The notes under the pieces are model-generated. The model made no database searches and was not told the DNA's origin. It saw only the letters and a list, made by a program, of their open reading frames with translations. From NCBI RefSeq assembly GCF_033958435.1, contig NC_134138.1:267941798-268005797 (forward strand): DNA of 64,000 nt, given 5' to 3'. Made by a program: the position numbers and the translations under genes. The stretch is from Carettochelys insculpta (taxonomy: Eukaryota; Chordata; Testudines; Carettochelyidae). How positions within the stretch are numbered: position 1 is the first letter of the stretch; each line of letters starts with the position of its first letter. Shown here piece by piece: positions 38,324-50,450 of the stretch.

Positions 38324-38722
38324 GGCCATGTCTACACTACAGCAGTCTTTTGAAAGAAGGTCTTCCGGAAGATCTTCTTTCGAAAGAGCACATCCACACA
38401 CAAAGAAGCAGATCAAAAGATCCATCTGCATTCTCGATAGACAGGGTCCACACAGCCCCTGCTCTTTCTAAAGAATGGGCCTAGGATCAAAAAATCCAGT
38501 GCCATGAGGACTGCTCTTTTGAAAAAAGGACCCACAGAGCGTCTACACGTGCTCTTTTATAAAAGAAGCTTTCAAGAGGAGGCCTTTTCCTGATCTGGGA
38601 GCAGAAGAGGGGTTCCAGAAGAACAATGACGTTCTTTCAATTTTGGATCAAAATAGCACATTTTGTGTGGGGATGCTCCACATATTCTTTTGAAAAAGGG
38701 CCTTGCTAGTGCAAACATGGCC
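38324..38722. mobile_element. Harbinger-type MITE family C-like
   Basis: 399 bp, starting GGCCATGTCTACACTACAG and ending GTGCAAACATGGCC, flanked by AAA and CAA. The interior holds TCTTTTGAAAGA and TCTTTCGAAAGA words. Confidence 0.65.
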
Positions 38723-38856
38723 CAACTGCATGAAAATGCCAAGTCTAGCACTGTTAAAAATTCCTTCAAAATAACTTATTTGAATACATACATACAAGGT
38801 TGTAAATAGTGGGCTTAGAAGATAAGGTATTAGGTTGCCACATATTTTTTCACAAA

Positions 38857-39107
38857 GGGTGCATCTACATTTGCATTTCTCTTTTGAAAGAGGCATGCAA
38901 ATGAGGGAAATCAAAATGCAAATGAGGTGCAGATTTACGTATCTGGCACCTGATTTGCATATTCCTCTTTCAAAAGAAGAAAAGCAGTGGACACTGCTGT
39001 TTCAAAAGTAAATTCCATCTTCACAAGAATCCTTCTTCCCACTTACATTTTCAATTTCCCTCATTTGCATGACTCTTTTGAAAGAGGAATGCAAGTGTAG
39101 ACACACC
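38857..39107. mobile_element. Harbinger-type MITE family C, short copy
   Basis: Ends GGTGCATCTACATTTGCATT and the inverse of GCAAGTGTAGACACACC, with inner CTCTTTTGAAAGAGG and ATGCAAATGAGG arms. It is an internally deleted relative of 27203-27613. Confidence 0.72.
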
Positions 39108-40249
39108 CATACCTTATTTGGATTCTAAACCTCTCATGAAAGGTGCACACAGCTGTGTGTCTTGAACAACCATCTGTTGCATTTCCATATTGCACCACTT
39201 GCTTTTCCATGATGCAATAGACTATGTGAATGCACACTGGAGATCAGAAGATATGTGTGTGTTATGGATTTGAATATAACAGCAATGTCTGAACATGAGG
39301 GAATTCTGTTTAGCCTGGAGTTTTTGCTCCAGCAAGGTTGATTAATGAGAGCCAAGTAAAAAATAGGAAGATCAAATAAGAAAAGGGAGGATCACATAGA
39401 ATTACAAAATTGCAGTGCTAAGCAAGAAATGGCAACACCTGCATTTGAAGAAGCTATGATATTTAATCTGTAGTGCTTTGGAAATGACTAAACATATAGA
39501 CTGCCATATAACAATTTTATATGGTTTCATATCTACAATGCATTTCTCTTTCTGATCAGGAAGGTAAAAAGTGTCTGGTGAAAACATTTTGGATGGACCA
39601 TCCTCTGACAAAGACAGAATGCTAAATTACCTCAGCCCAACTGATCTCTAGCATCAGTACTGCACAAGCCAGACTCGCCTCTGATTTCCAACAAGTTACA
39701 ATTTCTGAATCACTGCGGTTAGAGATATGTAGGATTCCTCTGGCTGAAGCTGCAAATTCCATGAGGATATTAAACACAAGTGTCAAGGTCTGTGAAGTTG
39801 CACTCAGGACCCTGACTGAAAAATTGATGATAGCATGGTGAACACAGCATGCAATTGTCTTGCTGAGGGATGACTCTGGAGGAACAATTTCTTTTTAATC
39901 AATAATCTTTTCAGATGGGAACTCTAGGGCTAATAAGACATCAGAGTGTCTGAGGGACTGAGTCTATAAAGGCAGAAGTGACTTTTCTACGGATTAGGTA
40001 TGAATTCCAGACAGCAAAGTCACTGGAACCTTGCTCAGTGCTAACTGCAATTGTACATAAACCATGCGTTCTCTAACTAATAATCCAGGTAGGGGATTAT
40101 GCAGACATTGTCTTCAAGAGTAGAGGAGTAAACTGGTATCAGCTATAATACAGATGATCTTAGTATTAGTGATGTTGCTAACCAATAGGTGTGCATACAG
40201 ATATGTAAATAAATATATTGGAGTCCCATGAATGATAAGAGTTCCTTTG
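39108..40249. other. SCN5A intron 14, unassigned
   Basis: No gene or named repeat seen. Confidence 0.5.
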
Positions 40250-40945
40250 GTGTTTGTAGTAAGATGGAAGGCCTAAGGCCATACAGCACAGGCCTGGTGT
40301 GAGGCCTGAGGCCTAGCAAAAATGGACAAAATATGGCTCAAAGCAAAGCTAAGCTGTGAGCAAGAGGCAGACCTCTGCTAACAGAACTTGGCACAGACAG
40401 GGCTGAGAGTACAAAACACTAACTGGTAATTGGTCCAGGTGCAGAACAATAATTGGTATAAGTTGAAATCACAAGGTCTCACCAGCTCATTAAAAGAGAA
40501 CTCAATACCTACTCCTTACAGATACAGACCCAGGTTCAGGAAAGGGTCTAAAATGACAGTATGATGGGTAGAGATGATCCAACCAAACCACAAGGTACAG
40601 GGTAACGGGTGGTATCTAAGTAGCATCAGAAGGTGGTAACCTGACAACGTCAGAGGTTGGTAACCTGAAACATTAGCAGTAAAGTGTGCTTTGTTTGTAC
40701 CTCTATATAATGTGATGTCTTTGGGGTACCATCTTTGTCTGACCTAGGGGGCAGTTGAATTCCCACTGGCTGTGTCAGTCCGCTGCTGCAGATACATCTG
40801 TACCATGTGTCAGTACAGTATACTAGACAAATGTTGTTTGTACTTTGCTTGGTAATAAACCCTGGCTGAGCGCCTTCAATCCTTACCTGGTCTGTGGTTT
40901 TGGGAAGCCTCAGCTGTGGTCATGGGCCTCCTTCATTGAACACAT
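40250..40945 (+). repeat. Probable solo LTR of an endogenous retrovirus
   Basis: About 700 bp with a TATA-like ctctatataatgtgatg (40710 region), a poly(A) signal aataaa at about 40854-40859 followed by ccctggctgagcgccttcaa, and a final ttgaaca. This order (U3 TATA, R poly(A) signal, U5) fits an LTR. TG and CA ends are plausible, but no target duplication could be fixed, and no retroviral coding sequence is present. Confidence 0.5.
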
Positions 40946-41012
40946 ATATATACACATACGCACACACGCACTCTCTTACACACACAAGCAGCCTTCTGGT
41001 TATTGTCACTGA

Positions 41013-41722
41013 AGCTGCGTCTACACGTGCACGCTACTTCGAAGTAGCGGCAGTAACTTCGAAATAGCGCCCGTCACGTCTACACGTGTTGGGCGCTATT
41101 TCGAAGTTGAAATCGACGTTAGGCGGCGAGACGTCGAAGTCGCTAACCCCATGAGGGGATGGGAATAGCGCCCTACTTCGACGTTCAACATCGAAGTAGG
41201 GACGTGTAGACGATCCGCGTCCCGCAACATCGAAATAGCGGGGTCCTCCATGGCGGCCATCAGCTGGGGGGTTGAGAGATACTCTCTCTCCAGCCCTTGC
41301 GGGGCTCTGTGGTCACCGTGGGCAGCAGCCCTTAGCCCAGGGCTTCTGGCTGCTGCTGCTGCAGCTGGGGGTCCGTGCTGCATATACAGGGTCTGCAACT
41401 AGTTGTTGGCTCTGTGTATCTTGCACTGTTTAATGAAAGTGTGTCTGGGAGGGGCCCTTTAAGGGAGCGACTTGCTGTTGAGTCCGCCCCGTGACCCTGT
41501 CTGCAGCTGTGCCTGGCTCCCTTATTTCGATGTGTGCTACTTTGCCGTGTAGACGTTCCCTCGTTGTGCCTATTTCGATGTTGGGCTGAGCAACGTCGAA
41601 GTTGAACATCGACGTTGCCAGCTCTGGAGGACGTGTAGACGTTATTCATCGAAATAGACTATTTCGATGTCGCAACATCGAAATAAGCTATTTCGAAGTT
41701 GGGTGCACGTGTAGACGTAGCC
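41013..41722. mobile_element. Harbinger MITE family A, copy 5 (TSD TGA)
   Basis: 710 bp, same orientation as copy 1, starting AGCTGCGTCTACACGTGCA and ending GTGCACGTGTAGACGTAGCC, flanked by TGA at 41010-41012 and 41723-41725. The 121-codon frame is interrupted here (100 codons, 41096-41398); the 105-codon frame at 41332-41649 is kept. Confidence 0.9.
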
Positions 41723-44177
41723 TGACAGAGCCAAAGACCTGTGAGGACATCATAGCAGTAAATCCACCGTACTACAGTGTTAAATGCTACTGTCACAGTT
41801 TTCAGGGATTCCATCCTAAATCTTTTCTTTTAATAAAATAATTCAGCCACTGAATCTCTAATTTAGATCAATAAACTCTTAATTTCTTAAGAGGAAGGAT
41901 GAAAAATACAGAAAATATTGTTGCCTTGTGTGAAGAACTGGCATCAGTGCAGGCAGCCTGGTCAGATGAAGCATGCAGAGATGTATGTATTGGTGCTGCT
42001 ATTTCTCTTGGTATCAGGTACAAACATTATCTACTTTAGATGAAGAACTTGGGGAGTCAGAGAACCAGAGCTTTGTTGTATAATTTTATGATGCAAAAAT
42101 ATCATCAGAACTGGAGATCTTTAATGATTGATTCTCACAAGTGCCAGATATAGAGTCACACTCTCCCACCTTATTCTCAGAGGAAGAGGGCACTTGCTTA
42201 CATTTCTTTCATGATTTCTTCACAGAGAGAGAAAAAGAAAAGCAATGTTCTTTTATCCCCTCCTATTTCCCCCATTTAACACTCCCTTCTTGCTGGGAGA
42301 TAACTACAGGGAACATTCTTATCAGAAAGAAGTAGAGAACTGCTGTGTGACTATGGATAGGAAGAAGGAAATCCTGATTTTACTCCTTTGTGCTCCTTTT
42401 GCAGTGACTGGAGACAGACTGAGATTCTTCAGCAAGTCATGCCAATAATTAGCCAGTTGCAAGAATTCTCATGAAACACAGTTTTATCAGGTTTTACCGC
42501 TTTGCCAAAATCAAAACATTTTGAAGAGCCTGTTTGGTCTCAGAGATGTTCCAGATGAACCCAGGCAGACTCCTACAGAACTCCCATCACAAACCTGGTT
42601 TCTTGCCAGTTCACGCACCTGCCAGCCTCAACACCCCTGCTTTTGGATGTCCAATCTGGTGTTCTAGGGATTCCCAGATCCATGGTTCTGGGACAGCCTA
42701 CAAAGTGAACTGCTTCAAAACTGGGGACTCCAGAGCTTCCAATAATCACAGATCAAGCCAGCTGTTCAGACTGTCCTGGGGCTGAGGCACCATTCTCTTT
42801 CATGGAGAATTCTGAAATTTGGAGTTTTCATTCCACATGTTGCGATACTGAAAACCTTGGTGAGAGAGAATTCACCCTTTTGTGTCCAGCTCCATTAATA
42901 CCCCATTTAAGTCTGGGTTTAGTAAAACTGAGGCGGAATGGCCAAGGGTGGTCTTGAGCCACAAATATTTCACCTCAAAAACTGTCCTTTCACTGAATGG
43001 GGAGGGAGGCCCATTGGAAAGGGCATTGTAAGAAGGATGTTTGCTTGGTTTAATTTTGTCATCTTTATTACAAAACAGGAGAAATGGCTCCAGACCCAAC
43101 AGCAGTGAGCAATTTGGAGCTAGATAAAATCAACAGCTTTTCAATTTCTTCTTTTCTTTTTCTCCTGTTTCTGTTTCCATCTCTACTCCAAGCTACTCCA
43201 CAGAGGTCATTCAGACTCCACCAGGTATGGCATGGAGGAAAGGCATGGAGCAGGGAACACCAACACCTTTGTTCTGGGTGCCAGACTGGGGAGCATCATG
43301 ATTGCTACCTTATCACCTGCTGAGAATTGCCACATGGTCACCTTCTGGGTGAATTCCTTTTTGTCCATGTGAGGACTAAGAGAAGGCACCAAAGTTCCTG
43401 CACAGGAGTCTACTGCTGAGGAAACCCAACACAGCCCAATCAGAAGGCTTTTCCAACTTCCTATATAGCTGGTGCTATCCACAAAGAGCAACAACATAGG
43501 TCTTGGAGCAACACATAGGTCACTCATCGACCGTAGCTTCACAGGAAAATCTCTTGAGACCGAAGAGCTTACGAGGTGGTGATTGGTCCATCGGCCTAGG
43601 AAAGTAATTGACACTGCTGAATGAAGCCAATTGGTGCAGTTTTGAAAATGGAGAATAAGGGTAAGGTAAAACTCTGCCTCTGATGGTCAGCAGACTCCAG
43701 GGCCCAGGACTACTCTGAGAAACCGGTGGCTTCTGTGTATCTGTACTATCAGCTCCATGAGTCCATATTGGTAAAACTGTGTGAACAGACATGCATACAC
43801 TCTCACGTATTTCAATAACAGATTACTTTTTTTTTTAATGAAAATAACTTTACAGGACTGCTTGTTTTTCTTAACTCCAGAATGTAGGAGAATATGCCGT
43901 GTGCATTGTAGCTAAAATATTGCTTCAAACGGTTTTATGATTCTGAGTGTCTCAATTTCTGACTGCTCAATTTGAGACAACTTAAAGGGCTTGATTTCCA
44001 AAAGGCGGGTAGTCAGCACTATCTGAACTTAGAGCCTGACAAATATCTCGAGCCAGAAAACCCAAAATGGAGAAGACTGTTGGGTTTAACATGTAGGTGC
44101 TAGTGGTCTTGGTGGCCTGTCATACATAGGATATCAGGCTATCTGATTTGGTGGTAACCTCTGGCCTCAAACTCTAT
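41723..44177. other. SCN5A intron 14, unassigned
   Basis: No gene or named repeat seen over about 2.4 kb. Open frames up to 135 codons (43207-43614, minus) lack family features. Confidence 0.5.
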
Positions 44178-44627
44178 GGCTACGTCTATGCTAGAGGCTT
44201 TTATCAACAAAACATCCAAACCCGTGGAGCATCCAGATTCCCAAGGTGTTGTGTTGACAGTAAATCAACAGAACGTAGCACTTTTGTTGATAGCCTTATC
44301 CCACTCCCCACAAGGAAGAACACCTCTGTTGATGGAAAGCTGGTCTGGACATTCTGAGGGGCCTCCGCCGACAGAAAAGGCCTCCAGGGCACCGCACAGG
44401 TGCCCCAGGAGACACCCTGTCCATAGCAATCGGCACTTTAAGAGGGGCCAGCAGCAGGGACCATAAAGTTGCAGGGAGCCCAGGAAAACCTGTGTCAGGA
44501 TGCTGAGAGTGTGGAAGTAGCAGAGGTACCACCTGTGGTCCCCCATGCCTTCACAGTCACTCCTGTTGTCTGGGCCTTCCCAGTTAGAGCAGACTGAGGA
44601 GTCCCAGGAGCCACCTCTGGGCACCAA

Positions 44628-46100
44628 GTGGTGGGCCCCTCCTGTACTGGGGCTGAGGTGCAAACCCGCTTGGAGCTATGGGGTGAAGAGCACTCCCTCC
44701 TCGTTCCCAAGGCCAAGTGTTGCACTGCTCCCACCTACGCCCGGATGGCCACTGCCCTGGTGGAACAGGGCCACCCTGCCCACAGCATGGAGCTGGTCTG
44801 GGCAAAGGTAGAGGAACTTTGCCAGGGCTATGCCCATGCCTGGGACACAGCCTGATGCTCCAGGGCAGGACCTGCCACCTGCCCCTACTACAATGAGCTT
44901 AACAATGTCCTGCCCCATCAACACGGCACTGGAGGCCCCCACTCCAAATCTGAAGCCCCATGAAGAGAAGGAGTGGGCCTCCAAGTCCCAACCCCGCCAC
45001 CGGAGCCAGAGGCAGATGGCCTTTGAGGAGAGCGGCAGCTTGGTGACCATTGTGGAGTTGGTCCCAGCCAGCCAGGCTACCTCCCGAGTGCTGTAGGTGC
45101 TGGGCGAGGGTTTCTCCGGCAGTATCCCGTGTGTCGCACACCCCAGGGCATGGAGGGCAGATGCAAATGGGGCATGCTGTGAGCATCACCTGGCCGGCTC
45201 TGGAGGGACCTCGCGCTGCCGTTCTGGCATGTGGAACCACACACAAGGTAGTGCATGCCACCCGGACCCAGCAGGCAGCCCCTGGGCATGCGTGCCAGTC
45301 TGATGGCAGCCTAACAGGAGGCCAGAAGAGCCCCAGGTCCGGGCGGGGGGTGAGGGGGCACACCCTGCCAGCACCTGCCCCGACTTGAAGCAAGCTGACC
45401 ACAGGGGGGCTGGCCTGACCCCAGACACACAGAGGATTGTGGCTCCCGGCATGTAGGTATACACACAGGCAAAAGGCAGCACTCACTCCTGCAGACAGTG
45501 CTGCAAGCTGGAGGTGTGTCGGGGAGGCCCACGGAGGGCCAGGCTGCTCCTGGCTCTTCTGCCACTCATGCAGGGACCTCTCTGTGGCTGGACAGCCCCC
45601 TTGGCTGCTAGCCTATTGGGGCAGGTGGGGGGACACTGCTGCAGTCAGCCCAGTTTCAGAGGCACCACAGAGCCCGTGTGGCCGGCCCTGTTGTGTAGGC
45701 TACGCACGGCCCTGCTCCCTGGACATTCCTATCCTTTGCTCACGAGGCGGGGGTGATGTTGGTGTTGGTGTTTGCTGCTGCTCTTTGTGGGGTACAGGGT
45801 GTGAACGACTCAACATCTCTCCTCCTTGTCTTCCTTGCAGCTGGGCCTGCACTGTCCAAGGGCCAGGCCAGCCCCACTCCAGCACTGGAGTAAGCCAACC
45901 CCACACCACCATCAGAATGGGCCCGCAGCAAGAAGAGCCGTCACCAGGTGCAAGAGAACCACCAGAGGACAACAAAACTGACCTCTAGAGGATGACGGAA
46001 CTCTTGAACCAGCAGCTGCAAGACGACTAGGAGTGGTGGTTGTGGGTAACGTCCTACTTCAGTGCTGCCACCAACATCTGGCAGGACATGGTGGCCCAGT
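44628..46100 (+). pseudogene. Harbinger Myb/SANT-like gene, broken
   Basis: 44628-44855 encodes CTGAEVQTRLELWGEEHSLL, APTYARMATALVEQGH and VWAKVEELCQGYAHAWDTA, the trihelix of a Myb/SANT-like DNA-binding domain (Trp, Trp-equivalent and the AKVKELRQGY third helix). A frameshift follows, since CPYYNELNNVL continues in another frame. 44867-45092 reads on as a proline- and charge-rich linker. gtaggt at 45093 and a pyrimidine-rich acceptor (ccttgcag, ending 45840) bound a probable intron. The second exon has a glutamine-rich helix (LLNQQLQ at about 45995) across stops. Known role in the family: the transposase partner for end binding. Inactive by frameshift and stops. Confidence 0.75.
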
Positions 46101-46599
46101 TGCCCAGGGTTGCTGCTTCTATGCCCCCATCCCCTACCCTGTCCCCCCAGCTGCTCTGCCTCCACTGGCCATCCGTCTGCCTTTGTGCCTTCCCCTGCTC
46201 CTGGCCCCGATGGCGGACCTGAATGTGTGGCAAGAAGGGATCCTGAGGCCTACACCACTCGGGGTCCTGCTCCCCCTCGGGTTTGTGGCCCCAGCCCCCT
46301 CCATGTTTTGAGGCCCCCACCACCTATCCCAAGCCCCCCCATCCAAGTTCTGATGCTGCCCCCTCATCCCAAGCCCCACCCCCCCACTGTACGTAGTTCA
46401 CTGATTTTGCACTTTGCTTTATTGTACATAGTTCATGATTACAACATTTCTTTTCTACGTTTTTATTTGTTCAGGTAAACAAGTCATTTGAGCACCACCC
46501 CCACATCTGTGTTTATTAGGCGGGGTCAGGGAGGGGTCAGGGGGCAAAGCGAGGGGTCATGATAGGGATAGGGTGGAACTGTGAGCTGAGACCCCCAAT

Positions 46600-48435
46600 G
46601 GGGGGTCCTGGGAGAAGCTGTCCCTCAGGGCCTCCTGGATCTGCATCCTGTCCCAGTGGGCCTGATAGATCAGAGATGCACCTGCCTGTTCATACCCAAG
46701 GCCAGCTTCCATCCCCAGTCCTGGGAGGAAGGCCTCCCCACTCCCCTGTACTATGTTGTGCAGGGCATAACACATGGCCACAACCTGGGGGACATTGTGC
46801 CCCCCACCCCATATCCCGGTGGTGACCCTCGCATGAGGGTCCAACCACCCGAGGAAGTGGGCAGGGCAGCCCTTGCCAGGAGGAGGGCCCAACCACCTCC
46901 ACTTCCTCCTGTCTGGGAATCGGGTTTGACCTGGTGTCTGGTTTTCTTTCGGGTCAACCCATAAGATAGAGTGCAGGGTTGATCTGGTAGCCCATTTGTT
47001 CTGGGGCAGTAGGTCAACGCATAAGACAAAGTATGGGGTTGACCTGGTAGCCACTTTGCTTTTTGGCCACCTGGTCAAGCCCATTCATTTTAATGGGGGT
47101 TGACCTGGAAGCCAATTTGCTTTTTAGCCACCAGGTCAAGCCCATTCATTTCAAAGGCACAGAAGCGTGCCTGGAGGTGGCTGAAGGCACACTCAACCTG
47201 CATCTGGGCCCAGCTGAGGTGGGCATTGAAGAGTTCCTGGTTGGTGTCCAGCTGGCCAGTGTAGGGCTTCATGAGCTAGGCCATGAGGGGGTACGCTGTG
47301 TCCTCCATGATGGAGAGTGGCATCTGCATGTCCCGATCGCCATCTCCCAGCAGGGGATGAATGTGTCTGCCTACATCCTCCAGCACAGGCTGGAATTGCA
47401 GAACACACAGGTGTCATGTGCCCGGCCTGACCATCCAACATAAATGTCAGTGAACTTGCCACAATGGTCAACCAGGGCCTGCACCACCATTGAGAAGTAT
47501 CCCTTGCAGTCGATATACTTGGCCATGCCATGCTCCAGGGCACAGATGGGGATGTGGTTCTCAACAGCCCTGATGCAGTTCAGGAACCCCAGGATGGCGA
47601 ATCCAGCCATGACTGCATTCACGTCTCCCAGACAGATGATTCTCTGCAGCACAAAGGCATTGATGGCCATCACAACATGCAGAGGGAGGGGACCAAACGC
47701 CCACATCAGGGACTGCAAGAGGGTGTCCCTGAGCCGCAGTGGGCTCCCCTGCCCCCTCCCACTCCTTCCCCCCCGAGCTCTGTGAGGGGTCCCTCTGTGA
47801 GGCTGCCCCCCGTTGGCAGCAAGATGATGAAGTTGAGATGCAATGGTCCCCTGGGGATGGGGCTTCTTGTTCACACCTCAGCCCACACCCTACACCCCCA
47901 ACCTCGCTTCCTGAGGGTCCCCCTTTGGCAGGACACCTCCCCCCATGCAGGGATTGCAGCCCAAGAGTGCCTTGCAGGCTCCCATGATGGACTTCTCTGC
48001 ATCCAACTCGCTTTCCATGGAGTGGTAACTGTCGGGAGTGGTGAGCTTCCAGAGCGTGAATGTGACCTGCTTGTGCATGGGGATGGTAGGTCGCAGCCGG
48101 GTATCCTGTCTCCAGAAGGCAAGGGCGAGCCAGGCACAGAGCTCCAGGAAGGTGTCCTTCCACATGCGAAAGTTCTGGAGCCACTGCTGGTATTCCCACT
48201 GCCCCATGACCAGCCGGTCCCACCAGTTGGAACTGGTGCAGTGCCTCCAGACCCACCTGTGCACCAGGAGGAGTGGGAGCAGGTGTGACCGTCTGGCAGC
48301 CATGGTGAGTTCCTCGAAAGTGGTGTAAGGCTCACCCTCCGTGAGGAAGAGGACAACGGCTATCAGGAGGTACAGCTGGTGCTGAAGCACTGCTGGGTGG
48401 GGCCAGTGCAAGCCTGGAGACTGCTCTGGCACCAT
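46600..48435 (-). pseudogene. Harbinger (HARBI1-like) DDE transposase, broken
   Basis: From the 5' end (48435): WWDRLVMGQWEYQQWLQNFR, TIPMHKQVTFTLWKLTTPDS (N-terminal helix-turn-helix region); then, in a second frame, VLQRIICLGDVNAVMAGFAI, the first catalytic region (FLNCIRAVENHIPI), YIDCKGYFSMVVQALVDHCG and GWSGRAHDTCVFCNSSL with the second aspartate; then MKPYTGQLDTNQELFNAHLS and AQMQVECAFSHLQARF with the final acidic residue; and last VPQVVAMCYALHNIVQGSGE. The usual DGTH around the first Asp reads ENH, so that residue is lost. At least three frameshifts and an insertion of repeated sequence (46930-47150) add to the decay. Typical length would be about 350-400 residues in one frame. Confidence 0.85.
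46930..47150. repeat. Tandem-like repeat inside the transposase gene
   Basis: Units of about 50-70 bp sharing ggtagcc.atttg.t....... and ggtcaa.cccat recur three to four times (around 46950, 47020, 47070, 47130). The repeats lie between the VECAF block and the VPQVV block of the transposase. Confidence 0.65.
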
Positions 48436-48775
48436 AGCTCAATGGAAAGAGCTGTGTCTGCCAGAAAGCATTGACACCCTTCTCTAGCAACTGTGCTGTC
48501 CCTCATGAAGGTAGGCATGCCTCAGTATGGCATGGAATGGGCATCGGATGGGGTGTCTTTAAGGGTGCATCTTGCTGGAGCTACTGGAAGGGCGTGTCCT
48601 GTATATGACCCTGTCTGACGGTGTTCTGGGCGGTTGTTCTGTCGATAGGGCCTCTGGATTGAAAGAGTGATCCACTTTGCACTCTGGACATGATCTGTCG
48701 ACAGAAGTTTTGTCAGAAGATACCTTCCAACTAAAACTTTTGTCAACAGATCACTCTTATCTAAACATAGCCTAT

Positions 48776-49213
48776 GACTCTATTAAACACTTGAAAATTT
48801 TGGATGTACCATAACTACATAAGTGATAACTCCAGATCACTGCCCGACTTGGCAATGGCTTTATTTTTTTTCCATGGTGTTCTTTAACTTAAAAAAAAAA
48901 CCCTGATGACCTATTTATCTTTATTATTGATTTTTAAAAATTTTCTCAGATCCCTCTTCCTTCACTGCCTATAACAATTATTTGCTAGAAATTTCTTGGT
49001 TTCATGGGAGAAGTGACACTTAATTATCCATTAATAAGCAGCAGAGTACACTTGCTTAGTGATAGTAAATACATATCCATTTTCATTTCTCTTCAAACAC
49101 CAGGAGGACAACCATATTAAGAACACAAATTCCAGCATCAAAAGCTATCTACCTTCAGTACTTGAAACAGCAGAAATAAACTCTCCAGAAAGTTTGAGTT
49201 CAAATTCACTTAC
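48776..49213. other. SCN5A intron 14, 5' end
   Basis: AT-rich, with short A and T runs. No gene or repeat recognised apart from the splice donor of exon 14. Confidence 0.5.
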
Positions 49214-49452
49214 CAGATTGCCTATGGAAAGCATGTCATCAAACTCCTTTGTCATCTTGTAATGTTCCAGAGCCATGAAGAGAGTGTTCATCACAATACA
49301 AAGGGTGATTGTAAGGTCAGTAAATGGATCCATTACCACAAATTTTACATATTTCTTGATTAGCAACCACAATGGACAGCAATCCCAAATGAGAAATTTA
49401 ACAGCAAAATGATTCCAACATGGAGGACATCTCTGTTGTGATTCCTCAAGCT
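49214..49452 (-). CDS. SCN5A: SCN5A exon 14: end of I-II linker and DII S1
   Basis: The exon is 239 bp between ttctcacttag and gtaagtgaat. With the one base carried from exon 13 it gives 80 codons. It starts [16 protein letters not shown], the membrane-proximal I-II linker with its conserved cysteines, continues [20 protein letters not shown], and encodes S1 of domain II ([20 protein letters not shown]) and the S1-S2 loop ([19 protein letters not shown]). The CPPCWN and CCPLW segments, with the unbroken join to [15 protein letters not shown] upstream, point to the SCN5A/SCN10A branch; the [10 protein letters not shown] and FMALEHY wording favours SCN5A. The upstream open frame beyond 49452 is intron. 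Confidence 0.92.
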
Positions 49453-49726
49453 CTAAGTGAGAAGCAGAATGTGAAGCAATAGTCAATTAACACTAAATGT
49501 GAAAAGAGAAAACAGATGAAAGCACAACCTCCCCCTCAATAGCATCCACCTAAATGACCTAAATCTGCTTGTTAATAGACAGTAGTCATACCTAGGACCC
49601 TACCAAATTTGCAGTCTTGAAAAACGTGTCACAGACCATGAGATCTGGTTCCCCCCCCCACCTATGAAATCTGGTCTTTTGTGTGTTTTTACCCCATGCT
49701 ACACAGACTTCACAGGGGAGATCAGG

Positions 49727-49990
49727 CGTTCTCAAACAGGGGGTGCTGACCCAAAAGAGAGTTGTGGGGACATGTCACAAGGTTGTCTTAGGGGGGTTGC
49801 AGTATTGTCACCCTTGCTTCTGAGCTTCTGTCAGAGCTGGGTTCCGAATCAGCAGCCAGTGTTCTGCAGTGGCCCAGCTCTGAAGGCAGCACCATCACCT
49901 GCAGCAGCTCAGAAGTAAGAGTAGCAGTTCCACAACCACCCCTACAATAACCATGCAGACCTCCTTCTCCTTTTTGTGTCAGGACTCCTA
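49727..49990 (+). mobile_element. hAT-like nonautonomous fragment
   Basis: gcgttctcaaacagggggtg, then gacccaaaagagagttgtgg, gttgcagtattgtcaccctt and a partly inverted cagctctgaaggcagcacca. It has the same blocks as 8952-9175. A hAT-Charlie-like repeat in intron 13. Confidence 0.6.
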
Positions 49991-50450
49991 CAACTACAAC
50001 ACGGTGACATTTAGATTTAAATTTCAGATTTAAGTAGCTGAAATCCTGACTTTTAAAATCCCATCACCATGAAATTGACAAAAATGGACTGTTAATTTGG
50101 TAGGTCCTAATCGCACTCCTACAACCTGGTAAAATATAAGATCTTGGGGTAACAGATTATCTTTTTTTTTTGCATATTGCACAGAAGTGAGCACACTGTT
50201 GGTTTAATCCTCAGAGCCTACAATTGCACAAGAGTGATGGTAGGAAAAACGAAAATCAAAGTAGGGACACAGATCTAATTTGATACAAAGGTTCAGATTT
50301 ACTTCCCATTTCAGAGTGATGGCCTAGACAATGGGGAAAAGATGACAATGGTTAATTTAAATCTACCTCACTGAATTTTGCTATAGGGTACAACTTTTTA
50401 AATTGCTTAAATCATATGATTGGAAGTGGCTAGGGCACTTTGGAGCCTGA
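49991..50450. other. SCN5A intron 13, unassigned
   Basis: No gene or named repeat seen. Confidence 0.5.

Larger units (their letters stand above)
44178..48772. mobile_element. PIF/Harbinger DNA transposon, two-gene, decayed
   Basis: About 4.6 kb. It starts GGCTACGTCTATGCTAGAGG and ends with the inverse of GGCTATGTTTAGATAAGAG, with TATCAACAAAA and TCTGTTGACAAAAG subterminal repeats, and is flanked by TAT at 44175-44177 and 48773-48775. It holds a Myb/SANT-like gene (plus, 44.6-46.1 kb) and a HARBI1-like DDE transposase (minus, 48.4-46.6 kb), convergent, as in vertebrate Harbingers, where the Myb-like protein helps bring the transposase to the nucleus and to the ends. Both genes are broken. 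It is the only copy in the window with both genes, and its termini match those of the surrounding MITEs. Confidence 0.9.

Noticed and set aside
43207..43614. 135-codon minus frame
   Set aside because: No family resemblance, no conserved splice sites, inside an intron.
44899..45486. 195-codon minus frame and its plus counterpart 45437-45988
   Set aside because: They lie over the Harbinger Myb-like gene and its intron; composition-driven frames, no homology recognised.
47530..48288. 252-codon plus frame
   Set aside because: Antisense of the minus-strand transposase blocks, which match the HARBI1 family in order.
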